A program made the translations under genes and the position numbers. DNA of 64,000 nucleotides. It comes from Lachnospiraceae bacterium (GTDB taxonomy: Bacteria > Bacillota > Clostridia > Lachnospirales > Lachnospiraceae). Positions 49,755 to 58,746 of the stretch are shown piece by piece. The first letter of the stretch is position 1. Each line of letters begins with the position of its first letter. Location of the stretch: contig JALFHZ010000122.1 in NCBI GenBank assembly GCA_022776445.1, positions 18,334-82,333 on the forward strand, read 5' to 3'. The notes under the pieces are model-generated. The model saw only the letters and a program-made list of their open reading frames with translations. It searched no databases and was not told the DNA's origin.

Positions 49755-50528
49755 ATGATTTTAGCAATTGATATGGGTAATACCAACATCGTGATCGGCG
49801 GCATCGATCATGAGAAAACATATTTTGAAGAGCGGGTTACCACCAACCATCAGAAAACCGGGCTGGAATACGCGATTAACATCAAGAACATTCTGGAGAT
49901 TCACAATATAGGGATTTCCCAGGTGGAAGGCGCCATCGTATCTTCCGTAGTACCTCCGCTGAACGCCGCCCTCTCTTCCGCAATCAAAAAAATCTTTGGT
50001 TTTCGTCCCATGATCGTTGGAGCAGGTATGAAGACCGGCCTGAATATCATCATGGACAACCCCAAAACCGTCGGCAGCGATATGATTGTCGATGCAGTTG
50101 CCGCTATCCGGGATTACCCATGCCCGATCATCATCATCGATATGGGAACCGCAACCACCATGAGCGTCGTTGACCACTCCGGCAATTACATTGGAGGCAC
50201 CATTATGCCAGGGCTGAAGGTATCTCTGGAATCCTTGAGCAGCAAGGCCGCTCAGCTTCCTCACATCAGTCTGGATATTCCGCCTCGTGTCATCGGCAAG
50301 AATACCATCGACTGTATGCGAAGCGGCATCATGTACGGCAGCGCCGGTATGATTGACGGCATTATCGACCGCATGGAAGCAGAGCTCGGCGAGAAAGCGA
50401 CGGTTCTTGCAACCGGCGGACTTTCCCGCTTCATCGTCCCGCTGTGCAGGCACCAGATCATTTATGATGAAGCACTGCTTTTGAAAGGTCTGCTGATTCT
50501 CTATGAAAAAAATCATGCAGTGAAATAG
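49755..50528 (+). CDS. coaX: Type III pantothenate kinase
   Basis: 257 aa; MILAIDMGNTNIVIGGID; IIDMGTATTMSVVD; GGTIMPGLKVSLESLSSKAAQLP. Confidence 0.96.
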   Translation: MILAIDMGNTNIVIGGIDHEKTYFEERVTTNHQKTGLEYAINIKNILEIHNIGISQVEGAIVSSVVPPLNAALSSAIKKIFGFRPMIVGAGMKTGLNIIMDNPKTVGSDMIVDAVAAIRDYPCPIIIIDMGTATTMSVVDHSGNYIGGTIMPGLKVSLESLSSKAAQLPHISLDIPPRVIGKNTIDCMRSGIMYGSAGMIDGIIDRMEAELGEKATVLATGGLSRFIVPLCRHQIIYDEALLLKGLLILYEKNHAVK

Positions 50529-50534
50529 GCACCG

Positions 50535-50578
50535 AAACGGGAGTATGAAAAACTTCTCCGCCTTTCATACTCCCGTTT
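50535..50578. terminator. Bidirectional terminator between convergent coaX and larC
   Basis: Perfect 16-bp stem AAACGGGAGTATGAAA / TTTCATACTCCCGTTT. Confidence 0.85.
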
Positions 50579-50595
50579 TCACATGGTTGGCCGGA

Positions 50596-51774
50596 TCACT
50601 GCTCCGCTTTCATCCCCGCTGCTCTCGCAGCTCCATACACACTCTGAAAATCTGCTCCGCTTTCTTTACAGATTTTCCGCACACTCTCATATTCCGGATA
50701 ACAATAAACCTGCTCTTTATGCCGGCATACTTTGACTTTTACAGGCCCAAACTCCGTCTCTGCCATGCAGAATTCCCGCTTTAACACCGTTCTTTCCACC
50801 GGATAACGGCGAATGCCGATCGTTGTAGTCATTGTAAACAAAACGTCCTCCAGCTGCTCCCGATCAGTTTCCTCATAAAGAACAGACAACTTGTAGGCCG
50901 GACGGTTCTTCTTCATAAAAATCGGCGTGTACCAGACATCAGCCGCACCGGCTTCCAGAAGCATTTCCATCGCCATCCCCAGCATTTCTCCGGTGGAGTC
51001 ATCCAGATTTGCCTCCATCACCCACTTCTTCTCACATTCCGGCAGTTCCGCGGTCTCCAGGAGCATGGCTCTCAGAACGTTTGCCTGCTGAAACTCCTTG
51101 TTCCCCGCTCCCATACCGATTTTCAGCAGACGGCAATGTTCCGGAAGCTCTTTTCTCGTACGAAGCGCTGCTGCGATCGCGGCTCCCGTCGGTGTCACCA
51201 TCTCTCCATCATTATCCGTAAAGTGTAATTCCAGATCATAAGCCGCCGCTATATTGACCGTTGCCGGAACCGGAACCGGGATGATTCCGTGCTGACAGTG
51301 CACATGACCATGCCCCTCGGCAAGCGGCGATACCACTACAGCTTCCACGCCCAGATTTTCCATGCAGACTGCCACACTGACAATATCAATGATCGAATCG
51401 ATTGCTCCGACTTCATGAAAATGTACCTGTTCTATCGGCAGACCATGCGCTTTTGCCTCAGACTCTGCCACAATCCGGAACATCTTCTTTGCCAGCTCCT
51501 TTACGCGGACACCGGCTTCCATGCGCTCAATAATTTCATACACATCCTGAAGGTTCCGATGCTCATGACCATGAGCCTCCAGATGCACATCAAAATCAAA
51601 AGCATCCAGCCCGCAGACCGTTTTCCGTCCAAAGTGCAGATGGTAGCCATCCACCTTCATACTGTCCAGCACCTGACAGAGTACCTGCTGATCCGCTCCC
51701 AGATCCAAAAGAGCGCCAACGGTCATATCCCCGCTGATTCCCGAGTTACATTCCAGATAAAGTATTTTTCCCAT
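50596..51774 (-). CDS. larC: Nickel-pincer cofactor biosynthesis protein LarC
   Basis: 392 aa; YLECNSGISGDMTVGALLDLGAD; FHEVGAIDSIIDIVSV; VEAVVVSPLAEGHGHVHCQHGIIPVPVPATVNI. Confidence 0.92.
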   Translation of the reverse strand: MGKILYLECNSGISGDMTVGALLDLGADQQVLCQVLDSMKVDGYHLHFGRKTVCGLDAFDFDVHLEAHGHEHRNLQDVYEIIERMEAGVRVKELAKKMFRIVAESEAKAHGLPIEQVHFHEVGAIDSIIDIVSVAVCMENLGVEAVVVSPLAEGHGHVHCQHGIIPVPVPATVNIAAAYDLELHFTDNDGEMVTPTGAAIAAALRTRKELPEHCRLLKIGMGAGNKEFQQANVLRAMLLETAELPECEKKWVMEANLDDSTGEMLGMAMEMLLEAGAADVWYTPIFMKKNRPAYKLSVLYEETDREQLEDVLFTMTTTIGIRRYPVERTVLKREFCMAETEFGPVKVKVCRHKEQVYCYPEYESVRKICKESGADFQSVYGAARAAGMKAEQ

Positions 51775-51793
51775 ATTCTTCTGCCTCCGTCAT

Positions 51794-52411
51794 TTATTTC
51801 ACATTTTCTTTTCTCAGATCAATGATTCTGCTGCACAGCTTCTGAAGCAGCGCATCAGAATGACTGACCACCAAAAGCCCGATGTTCCGCCGCTTCACCT
51901 CTTCAAGCAGAAAATTCCAGATCTGGCTCTGGGTGATCAGATCCAGCATCGTGCTGATCTCATCAGCCAGCAGAAATCTGGTTCTTTCTCCCAGTGCGCG
52001 TGCGATGCAGAACCGCTGCAGTTCTCCTCCGGAAAGTTCTCCCGGATACCGGTTCAGCCAGTCCGGCTCAATCCCCAGTCCCTCCAGAAGTTCCGGCTTC
52101 AGGTGATCCCCTTCCTTCAGCACATCGCGCATCTTCCATCTGGGATTCACAGACAGTTCCGGATGCTGCCAGATCATCTGCACCGGGCAATATCCCCGAT
52201 ACGATGCAAGGGTTTTTCCGTCCAGCAGAACCTGACCGCTGTCCGGCTCTTCATAACCGGACAGAATCTTGCAGCAGGTGGTCTTGCCAAAACCACTCGG
52301 AGCGGTAAGCCCCAGCCGTTCCGAGCTCTCCAACCGCAGATTCAGATTGTTCAATATCGTTCGGCTCCCATTGTCATAGCGGAAAACCAGATGCTTTGCC
52401 TCCAGTATCAT
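51794..52411 (-). CDS. ABC transporter ATP-binding protein (nickel/oligopeptide type, NikE/DppF-like)
   Basis: 205 aa; GLTAPSGFGKTTCCKIL, LSGGELQRFCIARAL. Confidence 0.88.
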   Translation of the reverse strand: MILEAKHLVFRYDNGSRTILNNLNLRLESSERLGLTAPSGFGKTTCCKILSGYEEPDSGQVLLDGKTLASYRGYCPVQMIWQHPELSVNPRWKMRDVLKEGDHLKPELLEGLGIEPDWLNRYPGELSGGELQRFCIARALGERTRFLLADEISTMLDLITQSQIWNFLLEEVKRRNIGLLVVSHSDALLQKLCSRIIDLRKENVK

Positions 52412-53268
52412 CCCGTCACCTCCTTCCCGGTTACACGGCTCTGCTTTTCGTAGGGCAAAGTTCCGGGTACGGTCAGAAGTCCGTTCTGCGGCATCGCCCG
52501 GTATAAGGCCCGTGTATAAGGATGACGCAGAAGGTTTTCGTCTGCAAAATCAGCTGCCGCCACATTTTCCAGATCTGTTCCCGCATAAAACACCACAATC
52601 CGGTCTGCCACGGCAATCGCCTGTTCCAGATCGTGGGTAATCAGCAGCACCCCCGTTCCTTCATCCGCAATCTCGCGAAAATGCCCCATAACCCGCTTTG
52701 CCGCTTCGGCATGCAGTCCGGGAGTCGGCTCATCTGCTATCAGCAGACGCGGCTGCTTCTGCACTGCCATGGAGATCAGCACCCTCCTCGCCATACCTCC
52801 GGAAAGTTCAAACGGATACCGGTTTTCCGTGTCCTCTCCCAGCCCATAGCGTCCCAGCGCGGCACGGCAGCATGCTCTGCTTTCTCTGTCTTTTCGCCCC
52901 ATACGCACCTGTTCCCCGACCTTCATCAGCGGGTCCAGACAGGATACGCTCTGCGGGACCAGAGCAATCTCATTTCCCCGCAGTTTTTTCAGACGTTTTT
53001 CATCCAATGTCTCCCCACAGTACTCCATCTCTCCGGTCCACTGTGCGTTGTACGGAAGAAGTCCCATAACCGCATGGGCAAGCAGGCTTTTTCCCGAACC
53101 GCTGGATCCCACCACGGCCACCAGCTCCCCGGCTGCCACTTCCAGATTCAGATCGCGAATCATCTCAAATGATTTCTGCCGCCATCCCCGTTCATACTGT
53201 GTAAACTGAATTGAGAGATGCCGCACGACGAGCACCGTCTGCCCGTTCTGCCGCAGATTTTTCCCCAT
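52408..53268 (-). CDS. ABC transporter ATP-binding protein (nickel/oligopeptide type, NikD/DppD-like)
   Basis: Start MGKNLRQNG with RBS GGAGG; GSSGSGKSLLAHAVMGLLP, LLIADEPTPGLH. Confidence 0.88.
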   Translation of the reverse strand: MGKNLRQNGQTVLVVRHLSIQFTQYERGWRQKSFEMIRDLNLEVAAGELVAVVGSSGSGKSLLAHAVMGLLPYNAQWTGEMEYCGETLDEKRLKKLRGNEIALVPQSVSCLDPLMKVGEQVRMGRKDRESRACCRAALGRYGLGEDTENRYPFELSGGMARRVLISMAVQKQPRLLIADEPTPGLHAEAAKRVMGHFREIADEGTGVLLITHDLEQAIAVADRIVVFYAGTDLENVAAADFADENLLRHPYTRALYRAMPQNGLLTVPGTLPYEKQSRVTGKEVTG

Positions 53269-53294
53269 GGATATTTGCCTCCTGTCACATAGTT

Positions 53295-54119
53295 TCATCG
53301 ATGTGCCTGCCCGGGATCTGTCAGCCCGCTCATCGCTTCTCCGATGGTATAAAACAGCCGAACAACCATTACCAACAGCACGCCCGGAAACACTGCCAGC
53401 CACCACTTTCCCATTGCCAGATACTGCATGCTTTCCGAAAGAATCACACCTATCGCCGGCTGCTCCGGAGAAAGCCCAAATCCCAGAAATGTAATACTCG
53501 CTTCGTGCAGAATCGCGTGCGGAAACAAAAGCACGGCGCCGACCATAAGCTGTGGAAGCAGGTGAGGACTCATGTGTTTTACCGCGATATCAAACGGGCT
53601 TTTTCCCAGCTTTCCCGCAATTTTTACATACTGGCTTTCTTTCAGCTGCAGGGCTTCCGCCCGGAGCACACGTGCCAGGGATGTCCAATGAGTCAGCGAT
53701 ATTCCGATCACCACACCGCGGAACCCTTTCCCTGCCGCAAAGGAAATCAGCACCAGCAGAAGCATATGGGGAACCCCCATCACCAGATCAATCAGACCGC
53801 TGATCAGGCCGTCCACATATCTGCCGCATACCGCCGAAGCGACTCCCATCACCAACGCAGTCGCGGCACTGACCGACGCAGTGAGAAGGCCGATTCGGAT
53901 GCTGAAAGACAGTCCGGTCAGTGTTCGCAGAAACATATCCCGCCCCATCCAGTCTGTTCCGAACGGATAACGCCGACACGGTGCCAGATTCTTTCTCGAA
54001 AAATCCGTCACCAGAGCCTGTTCCTTTACCAGAACTCCAACCAGGGTAATTCCCAGAAGAAATACCATGGCAAACGCAGCCGCAGCCAGCATTATCTGTC
54101 TCTGATTCCAACGCTTCAT
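53295..54119 (-). CDS. ABC transporter permease (NikC/DppC-like)
   Basis: 274 aa; PFGTDWMGRDMFLRTLTGLSFSIRIGL; 4-nt overlap with the upstream permease. Confidence 0.88.
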   Translation of the reverse strand: MKRWNQRQIMLAAAAFAMVFLLGITLVGVLVKEQALVTDFSRKNLAPCRRYPFGTDWMGRDMFLRTLTGLSFSIRIGLLTASVSAATALVMGVASAVCGRYVDGLISGLIDLVMGVPHMLLLVLISFAAGKGFRGVVIGISLTHWTSLARVLRAEALQLKESQYVKIAGKLGKSPFDIAVKHMSPHLLPQLMVGAVLLFPHAILHEASITFLGFGLSPEQPAIGVILSESMQYLAMGKWWLAVFPGVLLVMVVRLFYTIGEAMSGLTDPGQAHR

Positions 54120-55093
54120 GTCTGTCTCCTCCCTCTCCGGATTCTCGGATCAACCGCTTCATACAGCAGGTCTGCGGCCAGATTTCCTGCGAATACAATG
54201 ACTGCCGTAATCACCGTGATCCCCAGAAGAAGCGGCACATCACTGCCCAGACCGGCTGTTACGGCGGCCTGCCCAAGCCCAGGATAAGAAAACACCTGTT
54301 CCACCAGTACGGACCCTCCGAATATCTCGCTGATCGAAGCAAACTGGAGCGTAATACCCGGCAAAATCAGGTTGCGGATTCCATGATGCAGCACAATCCT
54401 CCCCGGGGATTCCCCTCGGGCACGCGCAAACATAACATATTCACTCTCCATGACCTCAAGCATCTTTTCCCGGGTATGAAGAGCAATATGCGATATTCCC
54501 GTCAGCGCCAGTGTCAGTCCCGGAAGAAACGCATGACGGATCCGGTCGGCTGTGGTCACTCCCGATGCCTCGACACCGATCGGCACACTCAATCCGATCG
54601 GGAACCAGCCAAGCCCGATGGCAAACAGCATCAGAAACACCATCGCCAGCCAGAAGGAAGGTGTGCTTGCCGTCAGCAGCGCATAGGATGTTATCAGGCG
54701 GTCCGCCGCACTTTCCCTGCGAATCCCGGCCAGAATGCCAAGCAGAAATCCGAACAGCCCGGACAGAAGCCAGGCCGCGGACAGAAGCCAAAGTGAATTG
54801 GCAAGCTTTGTCCAGATCACCTTCGCCACCGGCTGCCGATACAGCAGTGAGATTCCCATATCGCCTCGCAGAAAATCACCTGCCCAGGACAGAAAACGCT
54901 TCACCGGAGGAACCCCTACCCCCCAATACGCTTGCAGCTGCTCAATCTGTTCCTGACTCATGCTTCCCAGTGCTGTCTGTCCGACATTTGTCGTCAGCGG
55001 ATCCAGCGGTGACATGGAAACCAGAAGAAATGCCGCCGCACTCACCAGAAAAACCAATACTGCCATACGTACACATTTTTTTACCCATCTCAT
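54116..55093 (-). CDS. ABC transporter permease (NikB/DppB-like)
   Basis: Start MRWVKKCVRM; DPLTTNVGQTALGSMSQEQIEQLQAYWGV, FSYPGLGQAAVTAGLGSDVPLLLG. Confidence 0.88.
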   Translation of the reverse strand: MRWVKKCVRMAVLVFLVSAAAFLLVSMSPLDPLTTNVGQTALGSMSQEQIEQLQAYWGVGVPPVKRFLSWAGDFLRGDMGISLLYRQPVAKVIWTKLANSLWLLSAAWLLSGLFGFLLGILAGIRRESAADRLITSYALLTASTPSFWLAMVFLMLFAIGLGWFPIGLSVPIGVEASGVTTADRIRHAFLPGLTLALTGISHIALHTREKMLEVMESEYVMFARARGESPGRIVLHHGIRNLILPGITLQFASISEIFGGSVLVEQVFSYPGLGQAAVTAGLGSDVPLLLGITVITAVIVFAGNLAADLLYEAVDPRIRRGRRQT

Positions 55094-55106
55094 GTTCCAC
55101 GCCCTC

Positions 55107-56702
55107 TTATTTCCAGCCCCACTGATCCACGTTATTGACAATCGACCAGCCGTGTCCATGCGGATGCAGTTTCTGTTCTGCCACCTGAAGTCCTTCCTTT
55201 GCCCAGTACAGGTGATCGATATTCACCAGCCAGATCCACGGAATATCTCCCTGCTGAAGGATTCCGCTCTCACCATCCCACTGTGCTTTCTTCCAGAGTT
55301 CACAGGCTTCCTCCAGATCACCGCAGGCAAGCGCCTCATCCATGCAGCGGTCGGTACGCTCATTGCTGTACGGAGAATACTGTGCATAGTTTCCGCCCGG
55401 AACTGTATGGTAAATATTATAAAGTTCCATCGGCGTATGAGCTCCCCACCCCCACATCAGCGGGTCACTCTGTGCCTGGTCATACGCTGTGTCCCAGCCG
55501 ACACCTTCCGTCGTCACCTCCAGGCCGATTTCCTTCAGCTGATTTGCCGTATCCGCCGCCAACGCCTGACGAACCGAATCATTTGCCGGGTACATCAGCG
55601 TAAACGCCGCACGCACACCGTCCTTCTGCCGGATTCCGTCGTTTCCGGTCAGCCATCCGGCATCCTCCAGCAGCTGCATGGCGGCATCCGGATCGCACGA
55701 AATCTCTGACGCCCCATGGTACCAGGGCATTTTGTCGCAGACGCTGAAAGCAGGGCTTCCATATCCGTTCAGTACATTTCGAATCATTTTCTCCCGGTCG
55801 ATCGCCAGGTTCACCGCACGGCGCACCGCGATATCCGCAGTCACATCATTGCCCACTGCCGCTCCCCCATTTCCAGCCGTTCCTGCCGGAACCGAAGGCA
55901 GATTAAATCCCCGGTTATCCACCGTCTCAAATGCCAGCAGCTGAAATCCGTTTACCATCTGATCCGAATAGGCTGCCGCCGTATAGGCCAGATCCACCTG
56001 TCCGGACCGGACTGCCGCAAATGCTGCATCCTCATCCATAAACAGAATCGTCACCTTTTTCATTTTCGGAGCTTCTCCATAATAATCCGGATTTGCCTCC
56101 AGTATCACCTGCTGCCCCCTGTCCCATTGCTTCAGCATATACCGGCCGGAACCGATCGGATGCATGCCATAATCCGAATCATAGGCATGTTCCGGCACAA
56201 TGCCCACAACCGCCATCGTATACGGCCAGATGGAATAGGGGCGTTCCATGTGGAATATCACGGTATCGTCATCCTTCGCCTCGGCACCGGCAAGCATGGT
56301 AAAATCATTCACAGAGCTGGTATCCCGCAGCGTATTGTAGGTAAACGCCACATCCTCCGCCGTCAGCTTCTCCCCGTCCGTAAAATACACATCGCCGCGA
56401 ATATCCACCGTCCATGTGAGTCCGTCCCCGCTCACCTCCATACCGGTTGCCAGATCATAATCGATATTCAGATCCGGAGTTGTTACGGTCAGCGTACTCT
56501 GGATCAGCGGTTCATGTACATGTTCCCCTGCTCCCCATCCATAAGCCGGATCAAAACCGGCCTCCGGCTCCGAAGTCGGTCCCATGACCACAATCACATC
56601 GTCACGTTCATTCTGCGGCACGGCTGTCTGTTCCCCCGCATTCCCGCATCCGGCAAGCACCAGCACAAGAATCGCTGCCGTATATCCGTACTTTCTCTTC
56701 AT
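55107..56702 (-). CDS. ABC transporter substrate-binding lipoprotein (NikA/DppA family)
   Basis: Start MKRKYGYTAAILVLVLAGCGNAG (lipobox LAGC) with RBS GGAGG; FTDGEKLTAEDVAFTYNTL. Confidence 0.9.
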   Translation of the reverse strand: MKRKYGYTAAILVLVLAGCGNAGEQTAVPQNERDDVIVVMGPTSEPEAGFDPAYGWGAGEHVHEPLIQSTLTVTTPDLNIDYDLATGMEVSGDGLTWTVDIRGDVYFTDGEKLTAEDVAFTYNTLRDTSSVNDFTMLAGAEAKDDDTVIFHMERPYSIWPYTMAVVGIVPEHAYDSDYGMHPIGSGRYMLKQWDRGQQVILEANPDYYGEAPKMKKVTILFMDEDAAFAAVRSGQVDLAYTAAAYSDQMVNGFQLLAFETVDNRGFNLPSVPAGTAGNGGAAVGNDVTADIAVRRAVNLAIDREKMIRNVLNGYGSPAFSVCDKMPWYHGASEISCDPDAAMQLLEDAGWLTGNDGIRQKDGVRAAFTLMYPANDSVRQALAADTANQLKEIGLEVTTEGVGWDTAYDQAQSDPLMWGWGAHTPMELYNIYHTVPGGNYAQYSPYSNERTDRCMDEALACGDLEEACELWKKAQWDGESGILQQGDIPWIWLVNIDHLYWAKEGLQVAEQKLHPHGHGWSIVNNVDQWGWK

Positions 56703-56715
56703 CGACGTTTCCTCC

Positions 56716-56773
56716 AAAAAAATACCAGGAACCGTATCTGCACTCCTTGGGAATGCATCTACCTTCCTGGTAT
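56716..56773 (-). terminator. Intrinsic terminator/attenuator in the leader of the Ni/peptide ABC-larC operon
   Basis: Minus strand ATACCAGGAA-GGTAGA-TGCATTCC-CAA-GGAGTGCA-GATACGG-TTCCTGGTAT followed by T-run and directly by the GGAGG RBS. Confidence 0.75.
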
Positions 56774-56874
56774 GATCCTTCTTCATTTATTCTGTTTTAT
56801 ATTGAACCAATAACGTTCCGTTTTAATCCGGGCACTTCAGTGCCGCAAACGACTTGTGCCGTCCACTGGCATCA

Positions 56875-56903
56875 ACTATAATGAAAAAAACGGGTTTCGT
56901 CAA
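56875..56903 (-). promoter_or_regulatory. Promoter of the Ni/peptide ABC-larC operon
   Basis: TTGACG (56898-56903), N17, TATAGT (56875-56880). Confidence 0.75.
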
Positions 56904-56914
56904 GCCGCAAAAGC

Positions 56915-57562
56915 TCAAACGTTTGCGTGGCTTTTGAAATACTCCTGAATCACTTCATAAAGTTTCTCAGCCAGTGCGCGATGGCTCTCCTCATCCATAT
57001 GCAGCTGGTCCTGCTGACCGGGCACTGCCACCTGAGAAGCATCCACAAACAGGCAGTTACGCTGTCCGGCAACCTTTTCCACATGTGAAGAAAGTTCATG
57101 GGATTTCACTGCTGAGGAACGGTCAAATGTAATATAAATACTGTCCTTTACCGCATCCCCTATATGAATCGGAGATACAATCAGGATCTTCGGAATCGGA
57201 TATCCCTCACGATATGGGAAATGCAGAACCTCATCACACAGTGCACCGATTCCCGCAGCAATCACCCGCGGCTCCGCCTGAAAAATCGTCTTGCAGTCAT
57301 TCGTTCCAAGTGACAGGATAACCATATCCAGCGGCTGATGACTCTGCAGCGCGACCGGCAGAAACCGAAGACCATTCCGATTCGGTTCCAGCGGATCGTC
57401 CCATACGGTAGTACGTCCTCCCATCCCTTCCTCAATCACATAGTAATCCTCGCCCAGCAGTTTCTGCAGACGTCCGGTCCATCTTACATGCCTCGGATGA
57501 CGGCCGCCCGCCGGATTCGTTCCAAATGTATTCGAATCGCCAAAACACAAAATCGTTTTCAC
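56915..57562 (-). CDS. SGNH/GDSL hydrolase family protein
   Basis: 215 aa; ILCFGDSNTFG (block I), LGTNDCK, DQLHMDEESH. Confidence 0.88.
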   Translation of the reverse strand: MKTILCFGDSNTFGTNPAGGRHPRHVRWTGRLQKLLGEDYYVIEEGMGGRTTVWDDPLEPNRNGLRFLPVALQSHQPLDMVILSLGTNDCKTIFQAEPRVIAAGIGALCDEVLHFPYREGYPIPKILIVSPIHIGDAVKDSIYITFDRSSAVKSHELSSHVEKVAGQRNCLFVDASQVAVPGQQDQLHMDEESHRALAEKLYEVIQEYFKSHANV

Positions 57563-57575
57563 TGTTTTTCCCTCC

Positions 57576-58571
57576 TTATAACCCCCGGATAATCTTAACG
57601 TGGCTGCGAATCACCGCATACACTGCGCCGCCCTTCTCCTGTCCGAATTTCTTCACCAGTGCCACATGGATCGCATTCAGATTCTTTCTCGGCAATGCAT
57701 TAATAATCCGCAGAATCAGATCCGTATCCGCAGGATTCATGCCGTTGCGGCCTAAAACCAGCTGCAGATACTCTCTCTCCCGCTGTTTTTTACTGTTGCT
57801 GTACCCGGCAGAAAGATAGCTGCGGCATTCCGGATTCTCCTTTAAAAAGCGATAGATTCCATTGCCTGCACGCTGTCCGAACTGATACTCCAGAATGTTG
57901 TGCATCATCGACATATTCGACATGCGAATCGTCTTGCAGAGAGACGTAAGGAATACCATATCCGTCTCCGGATCCCTGCTCCCGCACTCATGAAAGACCT
58001 GCATGATCTGCTCGCCCCAGCTGCCCATCTCCGGCTGCGGTGGCTCCTGCGGCTGCTGAATCTCTTCTTTCTCACAGATCGGCAAGACCACCTGATACGG
58101 CTCTTCCTCCATCACTTTCTCTTCTGCAAATTCCGCCTCTTTTTCCAGAAGCCCCGCATCCACATGACAGACTTCTGCTTCCGTCTCCTTCTGCTGTCTC
58201 CGCACAATCTTTTCGCATTCCGTTCCGCGGATCCGGCGCACATTACACGCACGCTGTTTCCAGTAGCGAACAGCCGCATCATATCCCATATCATTGGATA
58301 CAATGATATACTCCTTGTCCGGTTCCTGCTTGATGCAGTAGCCAAGCTCTGTTACCAGCTGGAAATCCAGAGCATTCTGTCCGCCGAAGCATTTAATCCA
58401 CCGGATCGTTCCGATCTTCTGTTCAATCAGACGGATAATCCGGTCATAACTCATATGAGCACTTTTATCCGTATAAAACACCAGGATCTCATCTTCCGCA
58501 CAAAGGACATCCACAAGCTCCACCCAAATTTCATTTACATTTTCACTGTCTATCAAATAAGTTTTTTTCAT
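57576..58571 (-). CDS. PIN/NYN-like nuclease-domain protein
   Basis: Start MKKTYLIDSENVNEIWVELVD (RBS GGAGAG); LIDSENV, YIIVSNDMGYD acidic motifs typical of NYN/PIN-like folds; function of C-terminal half unknown. Confidence 0.65.
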   Translation of the reverse strand: MKKTYLIDSENVNEIWVELVDVLCAEDEILVFYTDKSAHMSYDRIIRLIEQKIGTIRWIKCFGGQNALDFQLVTELGYCIKQEPDKEYIIVSNDMGYDAAVRYWKQRACNVRRIRGTECEKIVRRQQKETEAEVCHVDAGLLEKEAEFAEEKVMEEEPYQVVLPICEKEEIQQPQEPPQPEMGSWGEQIMQVFHECGSRDPETDMVFLTSLCKTIRMSNMSMMHNILEYQFGQRAGNGIYRFLKENPECRSYLSAGYSNSKKQREREYLQLVLGRNGMNPADTDLILRIINALPRKNLNAIHVALVKKFGQEKGGAVYAVIRSHVKIIRGL

Positions 58572-58746
58572 CGTAATCTCTCCACAGTCTTGAATTATCA
58601 CTTTCTATTATACACACTGTCCAAAATATTTTCCACAAGTGTTTGATTTTCTCTCTGGACAACTTGAAAACTCTATTGTAACATTAGACTTATCATCTGC
58701 TGCAAAAGCCACCGTCCATCTGCTTTTCTTCCGGAAAGGAGCCTTA

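Noticed and set aside
53269-53406. N-terminal extension of the NikD-like ATPase in the ORF track
   Set aside because: Extension overlaps the upstream permease, while MGKNLRQNG has a good GGAGG RBS; internal start preferred.
56722-56874. NiCo (czcD) or cobalamin riboswitch in the Ni/peptide ABC leader
   Set aside because: I could not recognise the conserved core segments of either class by eye; only the promoter-leader-terminator architecture is claimed.
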